From positions 1-24,813 of the IMG/VR virus record IMGVR_UViG_3300034198_018293: 24,813 nucleotides of DNA, one strand, 5' to 3'. A model generated the notes under the pieces. It saw nothing but the letters and a program-made list of their open reading frames with translations, did no database searches and was not told the DNA's origin. Each line of letters starts with the position of its first letter. Position 1 is the first letter of the stretch. The translations under genes and the position numbers were made by a program. Below are positions 14,996-23,257 of this stretch, one piece after another. This stretch comes from a virus.

Positions 14996-17413
14996 CTAGA
15001 CGAACGTCGGGTCGATAACTTGCCATCCACGGCTGATGGCCGTTGCTTTACCAGAATCGTAGCCGCCAACTATCGCTCTTCGGCTTGACGGATAGGGCGT
15101 GCCCGCGAAGCTAATCACATTGCTGTCAGTTGACAGGGACGGCGAGAACGACCAATTCCCCAATCGGAAAAGAAAAGTTTCGATGTTACTGGCGGTCATC
15201 TGAGAGTTATTCGTTAATTGAATTCCGTTGCGGCAGATAATGCCGTAGCCATTAGCAGCAGTGCCGGTCGTGGTTGAGATGCTGATCTGGCCTTGGCCGC
15301 TGGTGACGCCGAACACATTGCTGATGATTAGACGATCAAAATTGTTTCGGTCAAACGGCGCTTGCTCACGAACAACGTGAATCACGCTGGGACAATTTTC
15401 GATTTCCAAGTGGGTAAGTTGACCTGAAATACCGGTCCAGCGAGCGGTTCCCGCAGCGGTTCCAGGAAACACGCTACGCACTGCGGATCCTCCAGTCGTT
15501 ACGTCGCCAGTCCCAAGTAGCGGGCAGTTCCTGATGACGGACTTCTTCAGCAACGGACAGCCAATCAACGACAATCTCGTCAGATTGGGGCAATTTTCGG
15601 CGGTGAAAGTCTCTAAAAACGGCATCCCACCGAATATGCTATAAATAGCAACTTCGCCTCCGGTTACCCCAGATAGTGTTATATACGTCGGACGTTGCTT
15701 TTCCAAATCATGGCGATCAGTTACGGTGAAAAAGTAAGTAGTGACGTTGTTACTCTCGCGCAATGCTGCATGGAGCATGTAGGCCGTGCCGGTACTCGGC
15801 CTATTAAATCCCGAAGGCGGCGATCCAGAAAATGTCAGATTGCGAAAGAAGACGGCAAATCTGCCGGATGCGTACATATTTTGCTGAGCCAGAGTTTGAT
15901 ACGAGGTGCCCTGCGAAGGGCCAGTAGTACCCGCAGGAACAGTACCGCTCAACCTAAATCCGTTAACAAGGTAGTTCGCGGGGACAAACGTCGCAAAATT
16001 ATGGTTTCCAGAGCTGGTATTCAAACCGAATATCGGAGAAGGATTGGAGTTGGGCAGCGAAGTCAAACCGCTGCCTGAAATATCAAGTTCGCGTACCGAC
16101 ATAAGTGCCGTTCCGGATGATATCGCGCTAATCTGGCTCAGCGCAGGGCAATTTCGAACGATAAGACGACGGGGGCCGCGTGTGTGACGATAAAAGAACG
16201 AATTGTTACCGTACGTACCGCTTAGCGGCGGGTCAGACCAATCGCCCGTTATGGCATCGGGCACATTCCATAGTAGGTTTACGCCACTGTCATTCCGATC
16301 ATACGTGATGACTGCATTATTCGGCAGCGTCAGACTGGAAAGCGGGGCGTTGTCAGATACATCCAAATCCAATAATGTGTCTACGTAACGGAGATCGAGC
16401 GTCGTTAATTGGTTGTTGCTGACGTTCAAGGAAGCCAAAAGATACCCGCCGGGGGTCGATCCATTACCCCACAAGTTCGCCGGGGGCGGCCCGTCGGGGA
16501 ACACTAATTCGGTGAGAAGATTGTTAGAGCAGTCCAATTCGCGGACCGCGCCCCAGCCAGATCCGTCGCTGCTGACCCCAGCTATTCCGAGGGGCAAACT
16601 TGTCAGACGATTGTTCTGCACGTACCAAAACGATGGCCGATTGACGCCATCAGAAAACGATAGCGAGGTCAGTCCTTGAGTTGGGCTATTCGGAAACTGA
16701 TTGCTGACATCAAACCGCTCAGGAGGCGGCATCGCCACCGCAATGCTGGTGATTTGATTGTTCGCGACGTCATACTCGCCGGTGACTATGCAATTTGCTT
16801 CGCTGATAAAAGGAGCTGTCGTCAAATTGTTAGACCGAACGCGCAATGTTGCTATGTGCCGAGGACCGGCGCCATCAAACACAATGCCCGAGTCGGCCAT
16901 GTTGAATGTTGCGCTGGTCAAGCTGTTCAGACTGCAATCAAGGACCTGCAATAAATTGTTCCCGCTCACGTCGAGGAATTGCAGTCCGTTGTTGGGAACG
17001 CGGATCTCAGAAAAAGGCACGTTCGCCAAGTTTAGCTCGATCAGCCGCCACGGCTCGTCAAGTCCTGGGCCGGCGCCAGTGCCGCTAAGCCCGTCAGCCC
17101 AAAAATTAGGGAATCGGTAGACCATTTCGTCGTATTCATTGACGCTAAAGTATTCGGGTTTAAGCAACCTCAGTTTAATCGGCTTGCCCGTTGGAAATCT
17201 AGCGGTGGCTATCTCATTCCATCCGTTCTCTTCGGTCCCTGGAATAATGGTAACATCGTAGATCGGTTTGAATATCTCCGTAAAATATCGAAAGACTTCG
17301 TTGGTATCGTAACCGCCAAACAAAGACAAAGACACAGTCCTCCACGGCCCCACAGCAGGGTCGAATACCATGTAGTTAGAGATCTGCTCTGATACTCCGC
17401 GAATCGCTAACAT
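14996..17413 (-). CDS. Leucine-rich-repeat protein in phage operon (805 aa)
   Basis: The first 120 residues are a non-repeat domain (SLFGGYDTNEVFRYFTEIF). Leucine-rich repeats follow from residue about 122: LQFLDVSGNNLLQVLDCSLN, RVRSNNLTT, YDVANNQITSI, VQNNRLTSLPLG, ELDCSNNLLTELVF, LNVSNNQLTTLDL, then LDVSDNAPLSSLTLPNN. A further set in the C-terminal half is of the NCPxLxxLxLxxCPxL type (ENCPNLTRLSLIGCPLL, RNCPLLGTG, LEIENCPSVIHVV). No signal peptide, TM helix or enzymatic motif is seen. One base separates it from the upstream stop (TAATATG), so it belongs to the operon. LRR folds bind proteins. A virion surface ligand, a host-interaction factor or a cargo gene are all possible; the function is not known. 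Confidence 0.75.
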   Translation of the reverse strand: MLAIRGVSEQISNYMVFDPAVGPWRTVSLSLFGGYDTNEVFRYFTEIFKPIYDVTIIPGTEENGWNEIATARFPTGKPIKLRLLKPEYFSVNEYDEMVYRFPNFWADGLSGTGAGPGLDEPWRLIELNLANVPFSEIRVPNNGLQFLDVSGNNLLQVLDCSLNSLTSATFNMADSGIVFDGAGPRHIATLRVRSNNLTTAPFISEANCIVTGEYDVANNQITSIAVAMPPPERFDVSNQFPNSPTQGLTSLSFSDGVNRPSFWYVQNNRLTSLPLGIAGVSSDGSGWGAVRELDCSNNLLTELVFPDGPPPANLWGNGSTPGGYLLASLNVSNNQLTTLDLRYVDTLLDLDVSDNAPLSSLTLPNNAVITYDRNDSGVNLLWNVPDAITGDWSDPPLSGTYGNNSFFYRHTRGPRRLIVRNCPALSQISAISSGTALMSVRELDISGSGLTSLPNSNPSPIFGLNTSSGNHNFATFVPANYLVNGFRLSGTVPAGTTGPSQGTSYQTLAQQNMYASGRFAVFFRNLTFSGSPPSGFNRPSTGTAYMLHAALRESNNVTTYFFTVTDRHDLEKQRPTYITLSGVTGGEVAIYSIFGGMPFLETFTAENCPNLTRLSLIGCPLLKKSVIRNCPLLGTGDVTTGGSAVRSVFPGTAAGTARWTGISGQLTHLEIENCPSVIHVVREQAPFDRNNFDRLIISNVFGVTSGQGQISISTTTGTAANGYGIICRNGIQLTNNSQMTASNIETFLFRLGNWSFSPSLSTDSNVISFAGTPYPSSRRAIVGGYDSGKATAISRGWQVIDPTFV

Positions 17414-17414
17414 A

Positions 17415-17777
17415 TTACGCCAAAAGCCAATCGTTAAGTCCGATGCAGATAAGCACTTGCCCCGTCGAAAGACTCGTAGGGGTCAACAACACGCCGGAGG
17501 CCGCTTGCACGTCGGGATCCTGCGCCCCGTCCCCGAGAGCAAAAATCAAAATCTGAGTGCCGACATCAAAAGGAACTGCCGAAAACGGAGGCACCGAAAT
17601 GATCGCGTCATCATTGGTAATGATGACCGAACCGCTGTCTTCGAGTTGCAATGAGTAAGTCCCCGCGCCGGTAACTCGTTTCACCGGACAGGCCAGCGAA
17701 GCGGCCCCCGCCTCGCGGGCAGTGGTTATGGGAAACAGCTCCCCGCTGAACGGGTTGAACTTGTACCCCGGGATCAT
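17415..17777 (-). CDS. Hypothetical phage protein following HNH gene (120 aa)
   Basis: A 120-aa protein beginning MIPGYKFNPFSGELFPI, a 'x-Y-x-NPF-x-GxFxxI' opening seen in some small phage head-fibre or tail-needle-linked proteins. The rest is beta-rich (TYSLQLEDSGSVIITNDD, FDVGTQILIFALGDGAQ, STGQVLICIGLNDWLLA) and may form a small Ig-like or jelly-roll domain. Start and the preceding HNH stop overlap as ATGA, and the leucine-rich-repeat gene starts one base after its stop. This tight arrangement suggests it works with, or adapts, the LRR protein. I do not recognise a defined family and the role is inferred. Confidence 0.65.
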   Translation of the reverse strand: MIPGYKFNPFSGELFPITTAREAGAASLACPVKRVTGAGTYSLQLEDSGSVIITNDDAIISVPPFSAVPFDVGTQILIFALGDGAQDPDVQAASGVLLTPTSLSTGQVLICIGLNDWLLA

Positions 17778-17986
17778 TGAATGCTTCGGTTAAGCGATTT
17801 AGGGATCGCGCGCAAATTGCTACGGCGATTCGACATACCATTCATGTGATGGACGTCTTTGCCGTCGCCCTTACGAACGTGGCCGAGCTTCTCCATCTTA
17901 CGGCGAGCCTTGTTCCGTTGGCTGCGACGTTTGATTTGCTCCGGCTTCGCGTGGTAGTCGGCGTATTCTTTGGCGTAGTTTCTCAT
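17774..17986 (-). CDS. Small HNH-motif protein (70 aa)
   Basis: A 70-aa basic protein with the minimal HNH signature DVHHMNGMSNRRSNLRAI: D44, H46-H47, N49-G50 and N57-L58-R59. A strongly basic helix precedes it (KRRSQRNKARRKMEKLGH). Small HNH proteins beside portal and terminase genes are common in phages, and some stimulate terminase cutting. Others are just orphan nucleases. At 70 aa it lacks extra DNA-binding domains, so it is either a minimal endonuclease or a partner of the packaging machine. It overlaps the portal stop and the following start by ATGA on both sides, arguing that it is a functional, retained gene rather than a homing insertion. Confidence 0.75.
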   Translation of the reverse strand: MRNYAKEYADYHAKPEQIKRRSQRNKARRKMEKLGHVRKGDGKDVHHMNGMSNRRSNLRAIPKSLNRSIQ

Positions 17987-20319
17987 TCGGTGGGTACGAT
18001 TTCGGGAACCGCCATGCGGCTCGCCATTTTAACCTTGGCCGCTGTCTCGGCGTCTTTTAGCGCCAGCTTCTGGGACATCTCGGCCTGTTTCAAAGCCATG
18101 GTCGCCTGATGCCTTTCGATGTCCATCTGGAGCTTGGCTTGACGCTCCATCAATTCTTGACGGGCTTTTGGCGAAAGCTGTTCAGACTCGGCGAGCTTCT
18201 GCTCCATCGCGGCGATGCGAGCTTGCTCCGACTCGATCATTCGCTGCTGTTCGGCTTGCTGCGCCATCGCTTGCTTCTCGGCGGCGGCTTTCAACTCGTC
18301 AGCCATGCGGTCGCGGGACGCGCCGAGCTGCTGGAGACGCTGGCGCATCAGGGCGACTTGATCTTTGCGGACAAGATCGCTGCCGAGCCTCTGAACATGC
18401 TCGGCCAAGTGCGGCAAGAACAAGTCCATGGCCTGAAGAGCCGCCATCGGGTCGGCCCCGTTGGAGATGCCCTCTTGCATTTGCTCAAGCGCCTGAAGGT
18501 GTCGGCCGGCATGAATAAAGTGGTTTTCTCCGTCGCTCACTGGCATCGGGCTGCCGCTCGACATCATGCCGTTCTCGATGACCGCAAGCTTGTCGTCCAT
18601 GGGCGGACGCAAAGACGTTCCAGGAGCGGGCAAATACCGATCCACAACCTCTTGGCCGAAGCGGGCCGCGATCCTATCACGCAAGAGGTTGATCCGACCG
18701 GCCTCGTCGAGGCTTCCGAAAATTGCCATTGTCTCCTCGATTGCGATTTGACGCATCCCAGGAGAGCCAAACCCAATCGATCGGACAGGTTCAACGCTGC
18801 GCCAGCGGTAGATGGCTTCCTCCGGAACTCCGCGCTTGATGCAACGGCGGCGGAAATCGACCGCCTCCCTGCCGCCGGGTTCGATGGCGGTGTATTTGCG
18901 ACGGCTGAGTCGGCGGTAGACTTCCGTGAGCAACCGCTTCCACGGGTGGTAAAACAGATTGATCGACGCCGAGCTTAGGACCGCTTCTTGCTGGAGCTGG
19001 GCTTTAACCTCGTAAGCAGTACGCGCCTGCCCGTCCGCATTCATGGCGCGAGACTGATACCCGACAGTGCGGTTGGTCATGTTCTGCGTCAGGTCTTGCA
19101 GGACCGGCAGCATGTTGCGGCTGTAGTCTGGGATGGCCTTCTCTACAACTTTGAGTCCTGGAGGAAACAACGCGTAAGGGCCGTAGTACGACAGCGTCAA
19201 ATCTTCGAGCGCGCGGCTGCCCTGATCGCCGGGCTGCACAATTAAAGCCGAGCTTAACAGCGCACCATCGACCATGCCGCAACGCAGACGATTCAGAAGC
19301 TGGATGTGCGGGTAGATCTTAAATCCAAGCCCGCGAATGCCGTGATACGTTCCGTTGCCGACCCCATACGTAAAGGTAACGAAGCAGTTGACGGGCGACG
19401 AAAAGCGATTGGCGCGGGTAAAGAGAAACTCCTCATCCGGATCGTCTTCGTCAATCGAACCCACTGGATCGCGCAAGAACATCAAATGCGAGACTTTCCC
19501 CGAGAATTCCCGAACCCACATGTGGACTACGTCCACTTTCTTGGCGCGGCTGTTCGTATAGAGGAGGTCATTATTCTTCAGCTCGACCTCCAGCTTTTCC
19601 CACTCGCCGATTTCGTAGTTCGTCCGTTCGTTGCAGGCCCTTAAAAGCGCGTGCCGGACCATCTTGACGTTCCAACCCAACGAGGCGGCGACCTTGGTAT
19701 CGCGGATGTAATGATAAAGTTGATGGGCCTGATACTCGCGCTCCACTGTCGCGCATTCGATATCGAACTCGTTGGCCTTTGTACCCCGAGGCATACGAAA
19801 CTCGGAAAGCCCCGCCACTCTCCAACGCCAATCGACTTCGTCTTCAAAATACGTCACGCCAACCCCGTGCGAAACGAACTGGTCAGCCAGCATTTGGTGG
19901 GAAAATTCAAACTCCGGCCATTCTTTAAGCGTCCGGTGAAACTCTTCCGAGATGACGCGCTCCCACTCGACCCGCTGCTCGGCCGTTCCGTAATCCAAAG
20001 ACACTCGGGCCAGTGAATCAACCGACGCCGTCAAATCGTAGTATCCGGCCAAGGCTTGCTCTTTGAGCGCCGCTGCCTCGCCAAAATCCAAGTTTGTTCT
20101 CTCGCCTTGACCCATCTCCGTCAGGTCGTCCTGATTGAAAGGGGGCGAGCCGTTGAACATCGAGTCGATCAACGCCCGGTTCTGGGAGCTTCCGGCATCA
20201 GAATCCTTCAGGGCTTTGTAAATAGAACGGGCCGCGTCAACAGTCGTGACGCGCATTTTCGGCGGCTTGCCTGATTCGTTTAGCCCCGCCAGTTCAAGTG
20301 GTTGCAATCCGGATTCCAT
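17983..20319 (-). CDS. Portal protein (778 aa)
   Basis: A large portal-type connector, forming the ring at the capsid vertex through which DNA is packaged. The N-terminal part (DAGSSQNRALIDSMFNG, GERTNLDFGEAAALKEQALA, YYDLTASVDSLARVSLDY) and the middle (YHGIRGLGFKIYPHIQLLNR, LQDLTQNMTNRTVGYQSRAM) have the layout of podovirus-like large portals. The final 130 residues (about 650-765) are an Ala/Gln/Glu-rich coiled coil (DELKAAAEKQAMAQQAEQQR), compatible with the long barrel of portals in short-tailed phages. It lies between a winged-helix-like protein gene and the HNH gene in standard packaging-module order. Identity rests on size, coil and position; no single catalytic motif exists for portals. 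Confidence 0.8.
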   Translation of the reverse strand: MESGLQPLELAGLNESGKPPKMRVTTVDAARSIYKALKDSDAGSSQNRALIDSMFNGSPPFNQDDLTEMGQGERTNLDFGEAAALKEQALAGYYDLTASVDSLARVSLDYGTAEQRVEWERVISEEFHRTLKEWPEFEFSHQMLADQFVSHGVGVTYFEDEVDWRWRVAGLSEFRMPRGTKANEFDIECATVEREYQAHQLYHYIRDTKVAASLGWNVKMVRHALLRACNERTNYEIGEWEKLEVELKNNDLLYTNSRAKKVDVVHMWVREFSGKVSHLMFLRDPVGSIDEDDPDEEFLFTRANRFSSPVNCFVTFTYGVGNGTYHGIRGLGFKIYPHIQLLNRLRCGMVDGALLSSALIVQPGDQGSRALEDLTLSYYGPYALFPPGLKVVEKAIPDYSRNMLPVLQDLTQNMTNRTVGYQSRAMNADGQARTAYEVKAQLQQEAVLSSASINLFYHPWKRLLTEVYRRLSRRKYTAIEPGGREAVDFRRRCIKRGVPEEAIYRWRSVEPVRSIGFGSPGMRQIAIEETMAIFGSLDEAGRINLLRDRIAARFGQEVVDRYLPAPGTSLRPPMDDKLAVIENGMMSSGSPMPVSDGENHFIHAGRHLQALEQMQEGISNGADPMAALQAMDLFLPHLAEHVQRLGSDLVRKDQVALMRQRLQQLGASRDRMADELKAAAEKQAMAQQAEQQRMIESEQARIAAMEQKLAESEQLSPKARQELMERQAKLQMDIERHQATMALKQAEMSQKLALKDAETAAKVKMASRMAVPEIVPTE

Positions 20320-20333
20320 GAGTGGTCAGGTTA

Positions 20334-20582
20334 TTATAGCTTAGGCCGAAGAAATGTCACCCGGCGGACTCCGACGGACCGCACAACCCGGAACGATTGA
20401 CGTTCAACCGAAGGGTTGCGGAGCATTCGCTGATACAGCCCCGAGCTTGCGAAGTCGCGATGGCTTTTCCATCCATCTTGGCGGAGCGCCTCTTCATTGA
20501 CGCCTTCAGATTCAGCCTCTATCGCCGCCCACGCCGAGTCGTAAAGATCAGACGCGGACGGCTTTACTTTCTTCTGGATCAT
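20334..20582 (-). CDS. Small winged-helix-like protein (82 aa)
   Basis: An 82-aa protein: a short N-terminal helix (SDLYDSAWAAIEAE), then ALRQDGWKSHRDFASSGLYQ, then RMLRNPSVERQSFRVVRSVG, ending FLRPKL. The pattern 'GW-x-S-x-DFA-(turn)-x-x-ML-x-x-x-VER-x-x-FRV…R-x-TF-x-RP' fits a small winged helix-turn-helix DNA-binding fold seen in some phage proteins. It starts 35 bases inside the end of the phosphoesterase gene and ends 14 bases before the portal. No small terminase subunit is otherwise visible in the packaging module, so this is a candidate for DNA recognition in packaging, although a regulatory role is equally possible. Family call by eye only. Confidence 0.6.
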   Translation of the reverse strand: MIQKKVKPSASDLYDSAWAAIEAESEGVNEEALRQDGWKSHRDFASSGLYQRMLRNPSVERQSFRVVRSVGVRRVTFLRPKL

Positions 20583-21369
20583 AGGTCAAAAGTTTTACCG
20601 CAGGGAGGCTGTTAGCCGGAAGATTACGCCAGTCGAGAATGCCGACCGATGGGCGGCACAAGCTATCGCCGACGACTTTGTGTCCGTAGCGGGTCAGCAT
20701 TTGCCACGCGCCGGTCACGAGGAAGAGCGCGTGAGCGTCCGAGTAGTAACCGCCGCAATGGCGATGGCCTCTCAAAAAGACCCGAGGCAGACGATGACCG
20801 GAGCGGGCGTAATTCAAACGAGCGTTTCCCATCGTGATGCTCATGGCCCCCGCTTCGAGATACGCTCGTGCGCTGGTCGGCATGTGGTGCGCTACGTCGA
20901 TCAGTGTTCCATTTAGTTCAAGCAACGCCTTGTCGCCGCAGAACTGACCGCCGCACTCTTGCGCGATATACTCTTCCCAATCGCCGGTATGACATTCAGT
21001 TCCGGCAATGAAGTAACGCTTTGCGGCTACTTTCGCCAGCGGAAGCAACGCTTGGATCGCCGCGCTGCTGTGGTCTTTCATCTTGGCGGCGACGACTTCC
21101 TGAGTCCCGTGGTGCTGGCCTTCGATGCAATCTCCGTTGACAATCAGCGCCCAGGGCGCCCCTTTGAAGTGTTCAAAGATCCGCGTCTGCATGTCGGCCC
21201 AACATGACCACAGCCACTGCTGATGAAGGTTATCGCCTAGATTGACAGTGTTGCCGTAACTGACTTTGGCGCCGTCAGGCCAAAGCCCGACAGAAGAACC
21301 GCAATGTAAATCAGATACTACAACTACTCCTGCTACTTCGGCTGACGCCGGTTTCGGTCTCTTACGCAT
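20548..21369 (-). CDS. Calcineurin-like metallophosphoesterase (273 aa)
   Basis: A predicted metal-dependent phosphoesterase with the full set of family motifs: D20-x-H22 (VVVSDLHCGSS), G79-D80 (LIVNGDCIEGQHHG), a G-x-E-C-H motif in place of the usual GNHE (FIAGTECHTGDWEEY, residues 120-134), a central HH (161-162) and G201-H-R-H204. It could hydrolyse phosphodiesters in nucleic acids or cyclic nucleotides, or a phosphomonoester; the sequence does not decide. In this phage it lies between terminase and portal. Related enzymes occur in phage packaging neighbourhoods, but the biological role is not established as far as I know. The key residues are all present, so the enzyme is expected to be active. 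Confidence 0.85.
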   Translation of the reverse strand: MRKRPKPASAEVAGVVVVSDLHCGSSVGLWPDGAKVSYGNTVNLGDNLHQQWLWSCWADMQTRIFEHFKGAPWALIVNGDCIEGQHHGTQEVVAAKMKDHSSAAIQALLPLAKVAAKRYFIAGTECHTGDWEEYIAQECGGQFCGDKALLELNGTLIDVAHHMPTSARAYLEAGAMSITMGNARLNYARSGHRLPRVFLRGHRHCGGYYSDAHALFLVTGAWQMLTRYGHKVVGDSLCRPSVGILDWRNLPANSLPAVKLLTYDPEESKAVRV

Positions 21370-21393
21370 GAGGTTAGTCGGTTATGATAAACG

Positions 21394-23169
21394 CTAAAAG
21401 CGGGAAAGCAAACTGGGGTTACGCGACGGCGTAAACTTTGTCATCGCTCGCTTCCACCGGGTTTCATGCCCGCCGGTCCCAGAGTTACCATCTTGGGGCG
21501 CCCGAATACCAAACCGCTCACGGACAACTTCAAGCAAAACGAATGACGCGTCCGCTATGTCAGGCGACCGCCCTGTCCTAGCCTTCATGTCAACTTTGCT
21601 CTCAACCAACACTTTCATCGCCCCACTTTTGCGCGTGTCGTAGTGGCGACTCGTCATCTCTCGGGCCAGATCCGGCCCGATACCTCGGAGCTGCCCACGC
21701 TGGAGGAATTCTTTCGCGCCGAACCACAACTCGGTCACCCTATTGCAGTATTTCTCGCTGCCTTTGGTCGAATCATACGAGGACAACGCTCGCTCCGAAG
21801 GCGCCCCGCCAAAGTGAACCCGCATGAACTCATTATTCCCCGCCACCGACGCGAGCGCGTCGCAGAACGGGACGCCACCGCCCGTCACGTCCACGCCGAC
21901 GTTGTACCAGGGGACGTTGTGCTGGACGATGATATCGCGAATCTTCTTGGCAATCTGCATGGTGCGGGGTTCGGGGCTGGTCACCTCGTCTTCTAGATAG
22001 TGGAATTCGTCGAACGATACTTGGTCGAACCCTTCTTTGTTCACGCCGTAGGAGCCGAGGTACAAGACGCAGCGGTCACCGCCGGAAACGAACGAGGGGT
22101 CGATGCCGACCACGCGCTGTGGCGTTTTCAGCCAGACCGGCGGCTGGTCGCCCCTAAACCGAATGATTTCCGTCTCCGAATAGATAGCTTTCGAGGCTGC
22201 CTGGGGCGCCCAAAAGCCACGATAATCCCTCCAAAACAATGGCGAATCTTCGCCGAGTCGTAACTTGGCTTCGTCGATCTTCTCAAACTTTTGAATCGGC
22301 CATCGGTTTTCTCCGGCCAAGTAATTCGGGTTTTTCAGCGCGTCAAAGTGCAGACAGACGCCACCGATCTTGGTCTCCCAGCGGCCGGTGTCCACATTGA
22401 TGGACCCCCACCCGTCCTTTGGCTCCACAAACTTGCCGAAGGGGTCGTAGTAGCTTGTCGGGTTGGACGCGGCGCAAATGTGCAGCACCGGGTTGTTCGC
22501 CATGTTGGACAGCGCGGTGTCGATCAACGCGTGGCTCAACTCAGACAGCTCGTCGGCCGCCAGATAGACCCGGAGAGCTTTCATGCCTCTCATTTTGCCA
22601 GTGATTTCATTGCTTTTGCGGGCTTCGGCGGGAATCAGGTAAACGCCGGATTGTTCCTGCCTTTGGCCGTTTTTCATCACGTAGATCGCCGGAGTCGGCG
22701 TATCCGCAAGCTTGGCAGGGGCGACATCTTTGATCGCAGGCCAATACCTCTGCACAGCGCCCCAAACTCTTTTCTTGGCGTCGCGGATCGAGGTCGAGGT
22801 CAGCAATCCCAGCGTGTGATACGGAGCGGAGAGCCAATTCAACAAAACCCACACCGCCATGAAATCCGACTTGCCAGACGATCCGCAACCGGCGAAACCG
22901 ACATAACGATTATGGCAGCACTCGTGCAACATCGATTCGGCCCAAGGGTGCCAAATGAAGTTCTCGGTCTTGTGGTTCCAAAAGATTTTGGCCGCACGTT
23001 TGAAGTGCTCTTCGCGCCCCAACCAATCAGGCGAGCGACCGCCCTCGCGGTACATAAAAAGCTCGATGGCCCAATCGGCATACTCCGGCGGGAAAATGAA
23101 TCCGTAGCGGCGGATCGCCGTCGAGGGGACGAGTTTTGCGTCGTTAATGAGACAGGGTTTGAAAATCAT
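21394..23169 (-). CDS. terL: Terminase large subunit (591 aa)
   Basis: The DNA-packaging motor. The ATPase domain has Walker A GCGSSGKS (residues 94-101) and Walker B LRVYLAADEL (D206-E207). The nuclease domain has the RNase H-like acidic residues D357 (VVGIDPSF), D427 (VGVDVTGGG) and D537/D540 (SPDIADASF). Length is normal for the family. It is the first gene of the leftward operon and starts at ATG 23169 with no strong Shine-Dalgarno, beside the putative attachment site. No separate small subunit lies upstream. The packaging strategy (cos, headful or direct repeats) cannot be read from this window. Confidence 0.93.
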   Translation of the reverse strand: MIFKPCLINDAKLVPSTAIRRYGFIFPPEYADWAIELFMYREGGRSPDWLGREEHFKRAAKIFWNHKTENFIWHPWAESMLHECCHNRYVGFAGCGSSGKSDFMAVWVLLNWLSAPYHTLGLLTSTSIRDAKKRVWGAVQRYWPAIKDVAPAKLADTPTPAIYVMKNGQRQEQSGVYLIPAEARKSNEITGKMRGMKALRVYLAADELSELSHALIDTALSNMANNPVLHICAASNPTSYYDPFGKFVEPKDGWGSINVDTGRWETKIGGVCLHFDALKNPNYLAGENRWPIQKFEKIDEAKLRLGEDSPLFWRDYRGFWAPQAASKAIYSETEIIRFRGDQPPVWLKTPQRVVGIDPSFVSGGDRCVLYLGSYGVNKEGFDQVSFDEFHYLEDEVTSPEPRTMQIAKKIRDIIVQHNVPWYNVGVDVTGGGVPFCDALASVAGNNEFMRVHFGGAPSERALSSYDSTKGSEKYCNRVTELWFGAKEFLQRGQLRGIGPDLAREMTSRHYDTRKSGAMKVLVESKVDMKARTGRSPDIADASFVLLEVVRERFGIRAPQDGNSGTGGHETRWKRAMTKFTPSRNPSLLSRF

Positions 23170-23177
23170 AAGTGTTT

Positions 23178-23208
23178 TGTGCCAAAAGCCTTGCCAAACG
23201 CTGGCACA
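23178..23208. repeat. Inverted repeat TGTGCCA / TGGCACA near terminase start
   Basis: Perfect 7-bp arms at 23178-23184 and 23202-23208 are separated by 17 bases, directly in front of the terminase gene. The right arm is part of TGGCACAGAC, which recurs as a direct repeat at 23398-23407. These could be arm-type integrase sites or an operator for the divergent promoters. Confidence 0.5.
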
Positions 23209-23222
23209 GACCGATTTGATAA

Positions 23223-23237
23223 CAGCGCAAGGCGCTG
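23223..23237. repeat. Palindrome CAGCGC-AAG-GCGCTG
   Basis: A perfect 6-bp inverted repeat with a 3-base loop lies in the terminase-integrase spacer. It is a good candidate for a protein-binding dyad (excisionase, integration host factor-type or repressor); as an RNA hairpin it would lack a T-run. Confidence 0.4.
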
Positions 23238-23257
23238 GTACTCTGAAGGTTTACGCA

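Noticed and set aside
18109-18978. 289-codon plus-strand frame rich in Leu/His/Arg
   Set aside because: It is antisense to the coiled-coil part of the portal gene, where Gln/Glu/Ala codons produce Leu/Phe/Arg-rich shadows.
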